DNA from: JBCBKU01 sp038521345
GTDB lineage: Bacteria; Pseudomonadota; Alphaproteobacteria; Rhodobacterales; Rhodobacteraceae
DNA length: 64,000 bases
Direction: 5' to 3'
Assembly: GCA_038521345.1 (NCBI GenBank)
Contig: JBCBKU010000002.1
Span: 186,001 to 250,000 of the forward strand
Position 1 is the stretch's first letter, and the number at the start of each line of letters is the position of its first letter. Below are positions 32,989 through 41,050 of this stretch, piece after piece. The notes below the pieces were generated by a model that ran no database searches, had not been told where the DNA came from, and saw only the letters and a program-made list of their open reading frames with translations. The translations under genes were made by a program, and so were the position numbers.

Positions 32989-34134
32989 ATGACGATTATT
33001 TCGGCACTTCGCACAACCAGGACGCCGGCTTTGGCCTTTGTCGCGATCGGACTGTTCTGGGGCACCTTTGCTGCCATGGTTCCCGTGACAAAGGCGCGGC
33101 TTGGCGTCGAGGATGCCGCCTTCGGGGGCCTGTTGCTTTGCTCTGCGGCAGGGCTGCTGGTGTCAATGTGGCTTGCGCCGCGGCTCGACCGCCTGCTCGG
33201 CGCTCGCGGTATGCAAGTCGCCGCGGCCGCTTTTGGCGCAACAATGCTACTGCCGGGTATCGTGACCCATCCACTGGCATTCGCAGCAACGATGGCGGCA
33301 TTGGGACTGGCCTCTGGCACGCTTGACGTCATCATGAATGCGCGCGTCAGTGAACTTGAGGCGCGGGCCGCACGGCCCCTGATGAATGCCAATCACGGGA
33401 TGTTCTCGTTGGCCTATGCCGTGGCGGCCGTCGTGACCGGCCTTGCGCGTGAAGCGGGATTTTCAGCACCGACCATCTTCGGAAGTGCAGCCGTGGCCAT
33501 TCTGGTGCTGGCACTGTCCCTTTGGATGGAGGTCGAAACCGAAAGCCCGGAAGGCGGCCGGTCGGATTGCCTGCCGGTACATCCCGTCCTGCTTTGCGGT
33601 TCGGTGGCGCTGCTCGCCTTTGCCGGCGAGGCCGCCGTCGAGGCGTGGTCCGCGCTGCACGTCGAACGTACGCTTGGTGGCGGGGCCGCCGAAGGGGCGC
33701 TCGGGCCAGCAATGCTGGGGCTGACCATGGCGTTCGGCAGGTTCTCCGGGCAGGCGGTTTCGGCGCGTCTGGATGAGTTTCACATCATGGCGGGCGGAAC
33801 CGCTCTGGCCATGGGTGGTGCAGCAATCGTGGCGGCGGCCACGACGATCCCGTTGGCATATTTTGGCTTCGGGCTCTTGGGGCTGGGTGTTTCGGTGATC
33901 GGGCCCATCGCCATCGGGCTTGCCGGTCGCCTTGTGCCCGCGCAGGTGCGGACCGACGCAATCGCGCGAACCGCGGTTCTGGGGTTCATGGCGTTCTTCC
34001 TTGCGCCGATGGTCATGGGCGTCGTGTCCCAGATCGCCGGGCTCCGGGTGGCGTTTCTTGTTATGGGCCTTTTGGTCGGCCTGATCTTTGTACTGCTTCC
34101 GCCCCTGCGCCGACTTCTGCACCAGCAATTGTGA
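32989..34134 (+). CDS. MFS transporter, YbjJ-like
   Basis: 381 aa with about twelve hydrophobic helices. Loop 2-3 lacks a perfect motif A, and there is a mid-protein STL-type region, MNARVSELEARAARPLMNANHGMFSL, as in the fucose-permease/YbjJ branch (NHGxFSLG). The end is a basic LPPLRRLLHQQL. Inner-membrane transporter, possibly an exporter of sugars or small metabolites; substrate unknown. Stands alone between rplY and lldD-like. Confidence 0.85.
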   Translation: MTIISALRTTRTPALAFVAIGLFWGTFAAMVPVTKARLGVEDAAFGGLLLCSAAGLLVSMWLAPRLDRLLGARGMQVAAAAFGATMLLPGIVTHPLAFAATMAALGLASGTLDVIMNARVSELEARAARPLMNANHGMFSLAYAVAAVVTGLAREAGFSAPTIFGSAAVAILVLALSLWMEVETESPEGGRSDCLPVHPVLLCGSVALLAFAGEAAVEAWSALHVERTLGGGAAEGALGPAMLGLTMAFGRFSGQAVSARLDEFHIMAGGTALAMGGAAIVAAATTIPLAYFGFGLLGLGVSVIGPIAIGLAGRLVPAQVRTDAIARTAVLGFMAFFLAPMVMGVVSQIAGLRVAFLVMGLLVGLIFVLLPPLRRLLHQQL

Positions 34135-34143
34135 CAGGTGGTG

Positions 34144-35313
34144 TCAGCGCTGCTGCCACCGTCCTTCGAAGCCCTCGGGCACCAAAAGAATGTCTCGGTT
34201 CACATCGCGGACATCCCGCTTGCCGCAAAGTGCCATGGTCATATCCAGTTCTTTCTGGATCACGCCAAGCGCCTCGGCGACGCCCTTCTGGCCCATCGCA
34301 CCCAGACCATAAACGAAGGCCCTTCCGATCCAGCAGGCATGAGCGCCCATGGCGAGCGCTTTGAGAACGTCCTGGCCGGTGCGGATCCCGCTGTCGAGGT
34401 GGATCTCAACCTTGTCGCCAACGGCGTCGACGATGGCAGGCAGCGACCGGATGGAGGACAAGGCGCCATCAAGCTGACGCCCCCCGTGGTTCGAGACGAC
34501 GATCGCATCGGCGCCAACCTCGACCGCTTTTCGGGCATCCTCGACATCCTGAATGCCCTTCAGCGTGACCGGGCCGTCCCACATCCGCCGCAGCTCGGCC
34601 ACGCGTTCCCAGTCAAGCGAATGATCGAACGCGTTTGCTGTCCAGTCCATCAGGGAGCGCGGGTTCTTTACACCTTCGGCATGTCCGACCACGTTGCGGA
34701 ACGTGCGCCTTGGGGTCTGCAACATCTCGAGCCCCCACGGCACTTTTGTCGCAAGGTTTGCCAGAACCGGCAAAGTCAGCCGCGGCGGAGCTGAAAGACC
34801 GTTCTTCCAATCCTTGTGCCTTTGACCCTGAAGCTGAAGGTCGAGGGTGATGATGATCCGCTCGATCTTGGCGGCACGACACCGGTCGAAGAGCCGGGAC
34901 ATGAACGCCGTGTCTTTTAGCGTATAGACCTGAAACCAGAAGGGCTTTGACGTGCGGTCGGCCACGTCTTCGATGGACGAGATCGAAAGTGTCGACAGGC
35001 AAAAGGGAACGCCGAATGCTTCGGCGGCCCGTGCTGCCTTGATTTCGCCATCGGCCGATTGCATTCCCAAAAGCCCGACCGGCGCCAACCCAACTGGCAT
35101 GGACACGTCCTGGCCCGCCATCGTGCTTGCTGTCGAACGGTTGGTCATGTCGACGGCCACGCGTTGGCGGAAGTAGATGTCGTCGAAATCGCTCGTATTC
35201 TCCCGGAACGTCTGTTCGGTCCAGCTTCCGGTCTCGGCGTAGTCGTAAAACATCTTCGGGACACGACGCCGGTAGATCCGTTTCAGATCGGCGATCTCGG
35301 TGATGATCGGCAT
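34144..35313 (-). CDS. Alpha-hydroxy-acid oxidizing protein (L-lactate dehydrogenase LldD-like)
   Basis: 389 aa FMN-dependent TIM barrel. MFYDYAETGSWTEQTF opens it, PVGLAPVGLLGMQ follows, then IIITLDLQLQGQRHKDW, and VVSNHGGRQLDGALSS contains the catalytic His and Arg. LDSGIRTGQDVLKALAMGA is the FMN phosphate site. It oxidises L-lactate or a related 2-hydroxyacid with quinone as acceptor. No regulator is adjacent, so the substrate stays open. Confidence 0.9.
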   Translation of the reverse strand: MPIITEIADLKRIYRRRVPKMFYDYAETGSWTEQTFRENTSDFDDIYFRQRVAVDMTNRSTASTMAGQDVSMPVGLAPVGLLGMQSADGEIKAARAAEAFGVPFCLSTLSISSIEDVADRTSKPFWFQVYTLKDTAFMSRLFDRCRAAKIERIIITLDLQLQGQRHKDWKNGLSAPPRLTLPVLANLATKVPWGLEMLQTPRRTFRNVVGHAEGVKNPRSLMDWTANAFDHSLDWERVAELRRMWDGPVTLKGIQDVEDARKAVEVGADAIVVSNHGGRQLDGALSSIRSLPAIVDAVGDKVEIHLDSGIRTGQDVLKALAMGAHACWIGRAFVYGLGAMGQKGVAEALGVIQKELDMTMALCGKRDVRDVNRDILLVPEGFEGRWQQR

Positions 35314-35380
35314 GTCCCTCTCCCTTTTTCCGATTGTGAGTAGCGGGATGAACTTCCAATCGCAACGGGACAGAACGCTC

Positions 35381-35425
35381 TTGAATATCGTTCGAATTCG
35401 TACTAAATAGTGCGATATCGAACTA
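35381..35425 (+). promoter_or_regulatory. Promoter with phased MarR-type half-sites
   Basis: TTGAAT (35381-35386), a 17-base spacer, TAAATA (35404-35409). Over it lie half-sites of the type TAGTnCGA in alternating orientation at exact 10-bp steps: TCGTACTA (35398-35405), TAGTGCGA (35408-35415), TCGAACTA (35418-35425); TCGTTCGA at 35388 keeps the phase. The pair 35408-35425 is a palindrome with one mismatch in nine. The likely ligand is the MarR protein at 36548. Confidence 0.65.
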
Positions 35426-35439
35426 TATTGGAGCTTGAA

Positions 35440-36555
35440 ATGACCCTCTCCCGTCGAAAGATGCTTGCCCTTGTAGGGGGCGGAACGATCCTTGCTGCAG
35501 GAGGTGCGGCAGGTGCCTTCTTGGCGACCCGGACTCCGACGCGCGCACTAGAGCCCTGGTCGCTGGCCGGGACCTATGGCGAGATTCGGCGGGATTCGCT
35601 CTCGTTCGCGCTCCTCGCGCCCAACCCGCACAACCGTCAACCGTGGGTCGTGGACCTTGTGGGTTCGGACGAGGTTGTCATCTATCGCGACCCGGAGCGC
35701 GACCTGCCGGTCACTGATCCGTTCGGTCGCCAACTGACCATCGGGATGGGCTGTTTCATCGATTTGATGGAAATGGCGGCGGCCGAGGCTGGGTACGCGG
35801 TTGAGACGACGCTTTTCCCGAGTGGAGAAGGGGAGCGTGATCCGGTAGCCCGCTGTCGCTTCGTTTCTGGCGGCGGTACGCCCGACCCGCTTTTTGCGCA
35901 TGTGATGAACCGGAGATCGCACAAGGAAGCCTTCGATGATCGCGCCGTGTCGGTTGCCGCAGCTGCGCCACTTGCACCTTATGCCGAGGCGGTGACGGAT
36001 TCGGATGCGGCCACAGCCTTGCGGGACATTGCGCACGAAGCCTGGTTGATCGAAGCTGCGACTCCGGCGGCATGGCAGGAAAGCATCGATCTTCTTCGTA
36101 TCGGAAAGGCTGAAATCAACGCCCAGCCGGACGGAATTGACGCAGGCGGCCCGTTTCTTGAATCTCTTGCGGCCATTGGGGTTTTCACGCGCGAAGCGGC
36201 GTCCGATCCAACCAATCCGGGAACGAAGAACGCCATCGATGAAACCGCCAAAGCGATCCTTGGCGCTCCGGCCTTTACGCTTGGTCGTACTCCGGGCAAT
36301 TCCCGGCGGGACCAGATTGCGGCCGGGCGCGACTGGCTGCGCCTGAACCTTGCAGCAACCGGTGCCGGTCTTGCCTTGCGGCCTGTCAGTCAGGCGCTTC
36401 AGGAATATCCCGAGATGGCCGAGATCTATGCCCGTATTCACGCCGATTTCGCGGCCCCCGGCGAAACGGTTCAAATGCTCGGTCTCCTCGGCTATGCAGA
36501 GCGGACGCCGCGCACGCCGCGCTGGCCGCTCGATGCAAAGATCAGGAATGCCTGA
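35440..36555 (+). CDS. Tat-exported nitroreductase-like protein
   Basis: 371 aa, ATG at 35440 with GGAG (35430-35433). A twin-arginine signal, SRRKMLALVGGG, then a hydrophobic stretch (residues 18-35). LLAPNPHNRQPWVVDL is the Acg/nitroreductase-like start; a second block, GRDWLRLNLAATGAGLALRP, and MLGLLGYA complete the fold. Tat export fits a folded FMN protein in the periplasm. It overlaps the marR gene by eight bases. Confidence 0.85.
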   Translation: MTLSRRKMLALVGGGTILAAGGAAGAFLATRTPTRALEPWSLAGTYGEIRRDSLSFALLAPNPHNRQPWVVDLVGSDEVVIYRDPERDLPVTDPFGRQLTIGMGCFIDLMEMAAAEAGYAVETTLFPSGEGERDPVARCRFVSGGGTPDPLFAHVMNRRSHKEAFDDRAVSVAAAAPLAPYAEAVTDSDAATALRDIAHEAWLIEAATPAAWQESIDLLRIGKAEINAQPDGIDAGGPFLESLAAIGVFTREAASDPTNPGTKNAIDETAKAILGAPAFTLGRTPGNSRRDQIAAGRDWLRLNLAATGAGLALRPVSQALQEYPEMAEIYARIHADFAAPGETVQMLGLLGYAERTPRTPRWPLDAKIRNA

Positions 36556-36997
36556 CCGGAACCTGCTGACCTATTTCACCTTCTTCAATGAAGTCGGAAT
36601 CATCGAACAACTCGGCCGCGCCGCCTTCGAGGCGCGGCTTCCCGACGGCTTTCTCGTGTCGCATTTCTCGGTGCTCAATCATCTGGTGCGTCTGGGCGAC
36701 GGGAAGACACCCCTGGAACTTGCCTCGGCGTTTCAGGTTCCCAAGACCACGATGACGCACACGCTGGCTCGGCTGCAGTCGGCAGATCTGGTCGCCTTCG
36801 TTCCGAACCCGAAGGACGGCCGATCAAAATGCGTGGTGCTGACGGACAAGGGGCGCAACTTTCGTGAGGATGCGATCGGTGCGCTGGCCCCCGAGCTGCA
36901 GGCTATGGCCGACGCGATACCGAAGGATCGCGTTGAGGCTCTATTGCCCGCGCTGCAGGAAATCCGGGTGTACCTCGACCGCGCCCGCGATACCTGA
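36548..36997 (+). CDS. MarR-family transcriptional regulator
   Basis: 149 aa. LVSHFSVLNHLVRLGD, then TPLELASAFQVPKTTMTHTLARLQSADLV (HTH) and PNPKDGRSKCVVLTDKG (wing) are MarR type. The start overlaps the nitroreductase-like gene, so both are expressed from the operator-covered promoter at 35381-35425, which it probably represses. One Cys in the wing (KCVVLT) could make it redox-sensing. Confidence 0.9.
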   Translation: MPDRNLLTYFTFFNEVGIIEQLGRAAFEARLPDGFLVSHFSVLNHLVRLGDGKTPLELASAFQVPKTTMTHTLARLQSADLVAFVPNPKDGRSKCVVLTDKGRNFREDAIGALAPELQAMADAIPKDRVEALLPALQEIRVYLDRARDT

Positions 36998-37007
36998 ATG
37001 CGCGCCG

Positions 37008-37799
37008 TCAGGCGGCGTGAGTTCCATCCGCGAGCGACTTCACGAAGGCCAAAACTTCGGCAGGCGCGTCGCCGCGACCGATGCGTTCAACGATGGCCGA
37101 ACCGACGACGGCACCGTCCGCCACTTCGGCGATCTTGCGTGCCGCGTCGGGCGTTTTGATCCCGAAGCCCACCACGACAGGCAGGCCGCCTGCAGAGCGG
37201 ATCCGTGCCACTTCGGGGGCCACGCCGGCGGCATCGGCTTCGGCGGCGCCCGTAATCCCAGTGATCGAGACATAGTAGACGAACCCGCTCGTGTTCTGCA
37301 GAACAGTCGGCAGACGTGCCCCGTCGGTCGTCGGGGTCGCGAGCCTGATAAAACTCAGGCCAGCGGCCTGCGCCGGGAGACACAGTTCGTCGTCTTCCTC
37401 AGGCGGCAGATCCACGACGATCAAACCGTCGATCCCGGCTTCTCGCGCATCGGACAGAAACCGGTCCACGCCGCGGCTGTATATGGGGTTATAATAGCCC
37501 ATCATGACAATCGGGGTGTCGTTGTTGCCTTGCCGGAAGGCCCGCGCGAGTTCGAGTGTCCGTTCAAGTGTCTGGCCGCCCTCCAACGCGCGTTGACCCG
37601 CGAGTTGGATCGTCGGCCCGTCTGCCATGGGATCCGTGAAGGGCAGGCCAAGTTCGATGATATCGACCCCGGCCTCGGGAAGGCCCCGAACCACTTCAAG
37701 CGAAGTGTCGTAGTCCGGATCCCCGGCCATCACATAAGCAACGAAGGCCTTCCGGCCCTGTTTGGCGAGGCGCGCGAACGTGGCGTCGATGCGGTTCAT
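37008..37799 (-). CDS. trpA: Tryptophan synthase alpha chain
   Basis: 263 aa TIM barrel, start ATG at 37799. The catalytic Glu is in DIIELGLPFTDPMADGP, which also holds the catalytic Asp. LIVVDLPPEE and GFVYYVSITGITGA are conserved, as is GFGIKTPDAARKI near the end. It cleaves indole-3-glycerol phosphate and passes indole to TrpB. It is split from trpFB (26391-28346) and on the opposite strand. Confidence 0.96.
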   Translation of the reverse strand: MNRIDATFARLAKQGRKAFVAYVMAGDPDYDTSLEVVRGLPEAGVDIIELGLPFTDPMADGPTIQLAGQRALEGGQTLERTLELARAFRQGNNDTPIVMMGYYNPIYSRGVDRFLSDAREAGIDGLIVVDLPPEEDDELCLPAQAAGLSFIRLATPTTDGARLPTVLQNTSGFVYYVSITGITGAAEADAAGVAPEVARIRSAGGLPVVVGFGIKTPDAARKIAEVADGAVVGSAIVERIGRGDAPAEVLAFVKSLADGTHAA

Positions 37800-37852
37800 C
37801 CATCCCTCCCGGTCTGCGTGAGGGGTGTGGACGACCGGGCCGCCGTCGTCAA

Positions 37853-38257
37853 CTACTCGACATTTACCATCCAAGATACGCCGAAGCGGTCTTTGCAGAC
37901 CCCAAACCCCTTGGCCCAGAACGTCGGCGCCCACGCCATCGTGACCTGGCCGCCGTCTGCCAACTTGCGAAACAGCTCTTCCCCGTCCTCCACGTCCTCC
38001 ATCGTCACGTTCATCGAGAAACCACTGTGCCCGTTGAAGCTCTCGAAACCGGAACTGTCGGAAATCATGATGTGGCTATTGGCGAATGACACCCGTGTAT
38101 GCGCCACCCGGTCCTTGATCTCGTCGGTGACCCAATCCTCGCCCTGCATATCACCAAAGCGCATCATCTCGGGCGGGGGATCCCCCATAATGCTTGCATA
38201 AAAGGTCGCTGCCGCGGCGGCATTCCCATCGAAAGTCAGATAAGGAAATAACTGCAT
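37853..38257 (-). CDS. VOC family protein (PhnB-like)
   Basis: 134 aa glyoxalase/bleomycin fold of the PhnB type: QLFPYLTFDGNAAAAATFY, SIMGDPPPEMMRF, DSSGFESFNGHSGFSMNV, and the end KGFGVCKDRFGVSWMVN. These proteins are often annotated as 3-demethylubiquinone-9 methyltransferase-like; real function unknown. Confidence 0.88.
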   Translation of the reverse strand: MQLFPYLTFDGNAAAAATFYASIMGDPPPEMMRFGDMQGEDWVTDEIKDRVAHTRVSFANSHIMISDSSGFESFNGHSGFSMNVTMEDVEDGEELFRKLADGGQVTMAWAPTFWAKGFGVCKDRFGVSWMVNVE

Positions 38258-38350
38258 CGTCTGTCTCCTCGGCAGTGGCGAAGCTTACCACGACTTGCCC
38301 CCTCATGCACTCCGCCGTATGAGGCGCGAGATCGAAGCGGAGGCGGGCTC

Positions 38351-39448
38351 ATGGGTTTTAAAACAGGTGTTGTCGGGCTGCCGAACGTGGGCAAGTCTAC
38401 CCTTTTCAACGCATTAACCAAGACGGCGGCGGCGCAGGCCGCGAACTTCCCGTTTTGCACGATCGAACCGAATGTCGGCGAGGTTGCGGTTCCAGATCCG
38501 CGGTTGGCGCGGCTGGCCGAGATCGCCCAGTCGAAAGAGGTTATTCCTGCACGCATGACCTTTGTCGATATCGCCGGTCTGGTCAAAGGCGCCTCGCAAG
38601 GCGAAGGCCTGGGGAACCAGTTTCTTGCCAATATTCGCGAAGTCGACGCCATCGCGCATGTTCTTCGGTGCTTTGACGATGACGACGTTACCCATGTGGA
38701 AGGCCGCGTTAATCCGGTCGAGGATGCCTCGATCATCGAAACCGAACTGATGCTCGCCGATCTTGAATCGATCGAGAAGCGCCTCCAGAACCTCGTCAGG
38801 AAGATCCGGGGTGGGGACAAGGAAGCCGTCGCTCAGGAGCGGCTTCTGAAAGCCGCCGAGGCGACCCTTTCCGAAGGCCGGCCGGCCCGAACGGTCGACG
38901 TGGCCGAGGAGGATGCCAAAGCCTGGACAATGCTGCAGCTCTTGACTGCGAAACCGGTCCTTTATGTCTGCAACGTTGGTGAAGACGACGCGGGAACGGG
39001 CAATGCGCTTTCGGACAAAGTGGCCGAGATGGCCGCGCGCGAAGGGGCCACATCGGTAGTGATTTCGGCCAAGATCGAAGAGGAAATCGCCCAATTGGAC
39101 GACGACGAGGCGGCCGAGTTCCTGTCCGAACTCGGGCTCGAGGAAGCCGGCCTCGCACGGCTCATCCGTGCGGGTTACGAGCTCTTGGGGCTTCAGACCT
39201 ACTTCACTGCCGGACCCAAAGAGGCGCGTGCCTGGACGATCCGGAAAGGAACGCTGGCACCACAGGCCGCGGGCGTCATCCATGGGGATTTTGAGCGTGG
39301 GTTCATCCGCGCCGAGACCGTGGGCTATGACGATTACGTGGAGTTGGGCGGAGAGGCCGCCGCCCGTGACAAGGGCAAGCTTCGAGCCGAGGGCAAGGGC
39401 TATGAGGTGAAGGACGGCGACGTTCTGCATTTCCTTTTCAACGCCTGA
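38351..39448 (+). CDS. ychF: Redox-regulated ATPase YchF (OLA1)
   Basis: 365 aa. The P-loop is GLPNVGKSTLFNALT, followed by DIAGLVKGASQGEGLGNQFL (G3). NVGE replaces the GTPase NKxD motif and explains the ATP preference. A coiled-coil insert spans about residues 130-195. The C-terminal TGS domain begins at LGLQTYFTAGPKE and ends GKGYEVKDGDVLHFLFN. Ribosome-associated ATPase in stress response. Confidence 0.96.
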   Translation: MGFKTGVVGLPNVGKSTLFNALTKTAAAQAANFPFCTIEPNVGEVAVPDPRLARLAEIAQSKEVIPARMTFVDIAGLVKGASQGEGLGNQFLANIREVDAIAHVLRCFDDDDVTHVEGRVNPVEDASIIETELMLADLESIEKRLQNLVRKIRGGDKEAVAQERLLKAAEATLSEGRPARTVDVAEEDAKAWTMLQLLTAKPVLYVCNVGEDDAGTGNALSDKVAEMAAREGATSVVISAKIEEEIAQLDDDEAAEFLSELGLEEAGLARLIRAGYELLGLQTYFTAGPKEARAWTIRKGTLAPQAAGVIHGDFERGFIRAETVGYDDYVELGGEAAARDKGKLRAEGKGYEVKDGDVLHFLFNA

Positions 39449-39588
39449 GCCACCGGAAGCCGACCCATCCACTCCAGCCTTGTACAGTCGCGTGGCAGGC
39501 CATGCGCGTGCGGGTAGCTTGACCGAAAAACGCCGCCCGGCGACCTTCAGCCCGTCCGCTTTGGGGGCTGCCTTTGCGGGGAGGGAAG

Positions 39589-40698
39589 ATGATCGTCAGT
39601 TCTTTGCAAACAGGTGGCCTCCGCCTGGCGTTCGTCCTTGGACTGGCCGCGTGCTCAAGCCAGACGGACTTTGTGCCCCTTGTCGATCCGGGGCGCGCCG
39701 CCGGAACGGAACACAGGGTGCTGGTGGCGACCAATCGCCTGCCAGATACAGACGCCGAAGTTGCCTTCTCGGGCGAACGTGCGGGCGCCGTCAGCTTCAG
39801 CGATGTCGATGTATGGGTGCCCGCGGACCGCGTTCCGGGCGAGATCGCGTATCCCGACCGCGACCCGGATGTCAGTACGCAGTTTGCGACGACCGGGTCC
39901 CGGGAGCTTGAGGGTCGCGGTGCGGCTCTGGCGGCCCTGAACACACGGCTTGCGGCTGCGGGTCGCGACCAGAAGATCGTCTTCATCTTCGTGCACGGCT
40001 ACAATGTGTCATACGCGGGCGGGCTATACCGGCAGGCCCAGATGATCGAGGATTTCCGGGCTGGCGGCGTCGGTCTCTTGTTCTCTTGGCCTTCCGCGGG
40101 CCGGCTTCTTGGCTATGTCTATGACCGCGACAGCGTGCAGTATGCGCGCGAGGATCTCGCCGATGTGATCGCGCTTGCGGCCGCGAGCGATGCCGAAAGC
40201 GTCTTTCTCTTGGGGCACTCCATGGGCACGCTGCTTGTGATGGAGGCCGTCCGCCATCTAAGCCTGACAAACCGCCGGGATGTGCTCTCAAGGATATCGC
40301 CGCTCGTTCTGGCCGCGCCCGACATAGATGTGAACGTGTTCGAACGCCAACTGGCATCGCTTGATCCGCGACCCGACCCGATGCTCGTGTTCGTTTCAGA
40401 GCGCGACGGGGCTCTGCAGGCGTCTCAGGTCATCCGAGGCGGCCATCCCCGATTGGGTGAGGGCACCAACATCCAGGAACTTCAGGAGAACGGGATCACT
40501 GTGATCGATCTGACCACGCTCGATGACGGCGACCGGATCGGCCATACGACATTCGCCTCTTCCCCGGAGCTGATCCGGATCTTCGGCGACATTGAGACGA
40601 TGCAGACCACGATCAACGATGCCGGTGCCGGACCTGTCCTCTCCCCGATCGACCAGCTTCGGGTGCGAGCGGGCAACCTGATCCACCCCGCGAACTGA
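39589..40698 (+). CDS. DUF900 alpha/beta hydrolase lipoprotein
   Basis: 369 aa. The start at 39589 has GGGGAGGG upstream. Lipobox VLGLAAC gives a lipid-anchored protein. IFVHGYNVSYAGGLYR is the DUF900 oxyanion segment, LLFSWPSAGRLLGY follows, and LLGHSMGTLLVMEA is the nucleophile elbow. A probable periplasmic esterase or lipase-like enzyme of unknown substrate. Confidence 0.87.
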   Translation: MIVSSLQTGGLRLAFVLGLAACSSQTDFVPLVDPGRAAGTEHRVLVATNRLPDTDAEVAFSGERAGAVSFSDVDVWVPADRVPGEIAYPDRDPDVSTQFATTGSRELEGRGAALAALNTRLAAAGRDQKIVFIFVHGYNVSYAGGLYRQAQMIEDFRAGGVGLLFSWPSAGRLLGYVYDRDSVQYAREDLADVIALAAASDAESVFLLGHSMGTLLVMEAVRHLSLTNRRDVLSRISPLVLAAPDIDVNVFERQLASLDPRPDPMLVFVSERDGALQASQVIRGGHPRLGEGTNIQELQENGITVIDLTTLDDGDRIGHTTFASSPELIRIFGDIETMQTTINDAGAGPVLSPIDQLRVRAGNLIHPAN

Positions 40699-40773
40699 CC
40701 GCAGAACCAGTTGAGGTGCCCGGAAGGGCAGGCGGGATGACCCGTGTTCCCACCCGAGCCGGCGGCTTCGCAC

Positions 40774-40802
40774 TTGTTCCTTTTGCACGCCGACGCTACA
40801 CG
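40774..40802 (+). promoter_or_regulatory. Putative tRNA-Ser promoter
   Basis: TTGTTC (40774-40779), a 17-base spacer and TACACG (40797-40802) end seven bases before the mature tRNA 5' end. Fair match to housekeeping boxes. Confidence 0.4.
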
Positions 40803-40809
40803 GGTCGAC

Positions 40810-40899
40810 GGAGACGTGGCCGAGTGGTCGAAGGCGCTCCCCTGCTAAGGGAGTAGGCGGGAAACCGTCTCGAGGGTTCGAATCCCTTCGTCTCCGCCA
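40810..40899 (+). tRNA. tRNA-Ser (anticodon GCU)
   Basis: 90 bases including an encoded CCA (40897-40899). The acceptor stem GGAGACG pairs with CGTCTCC (40889-40895). The anticodon stem is CTCCC/GGGAG with loop CTGCTAA, anticodon GCT at 40844-40846. A long variable arm (class II) and T-arm GAGGGTTCGAATCCCTTC are present. It reads AGC/AGU. AT-rich accessory DNA begins directly after it. Confidence 0.96.
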
Positions 40900-41050
40900 T
40901 TACCTATTGATTTAATTGGATAAAATGGCGATTTTCCAACCCTACCCACAATCTACCCACTGAATTTGAGATGGTTCGGCACTTGATTGGATGCTGCCTG
41001 ATTTCAATATATAGTACGCCGGAAAGACGCGATTACAAAATGAGTTGCGA

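Noticed and set aside
40900..41050. Integrase or attachment repeat after tRNA-Ser
   Set aside because: No integrase frame and no second copy of the tRNA 3' end was found by eye up to tRNA-Tyr.
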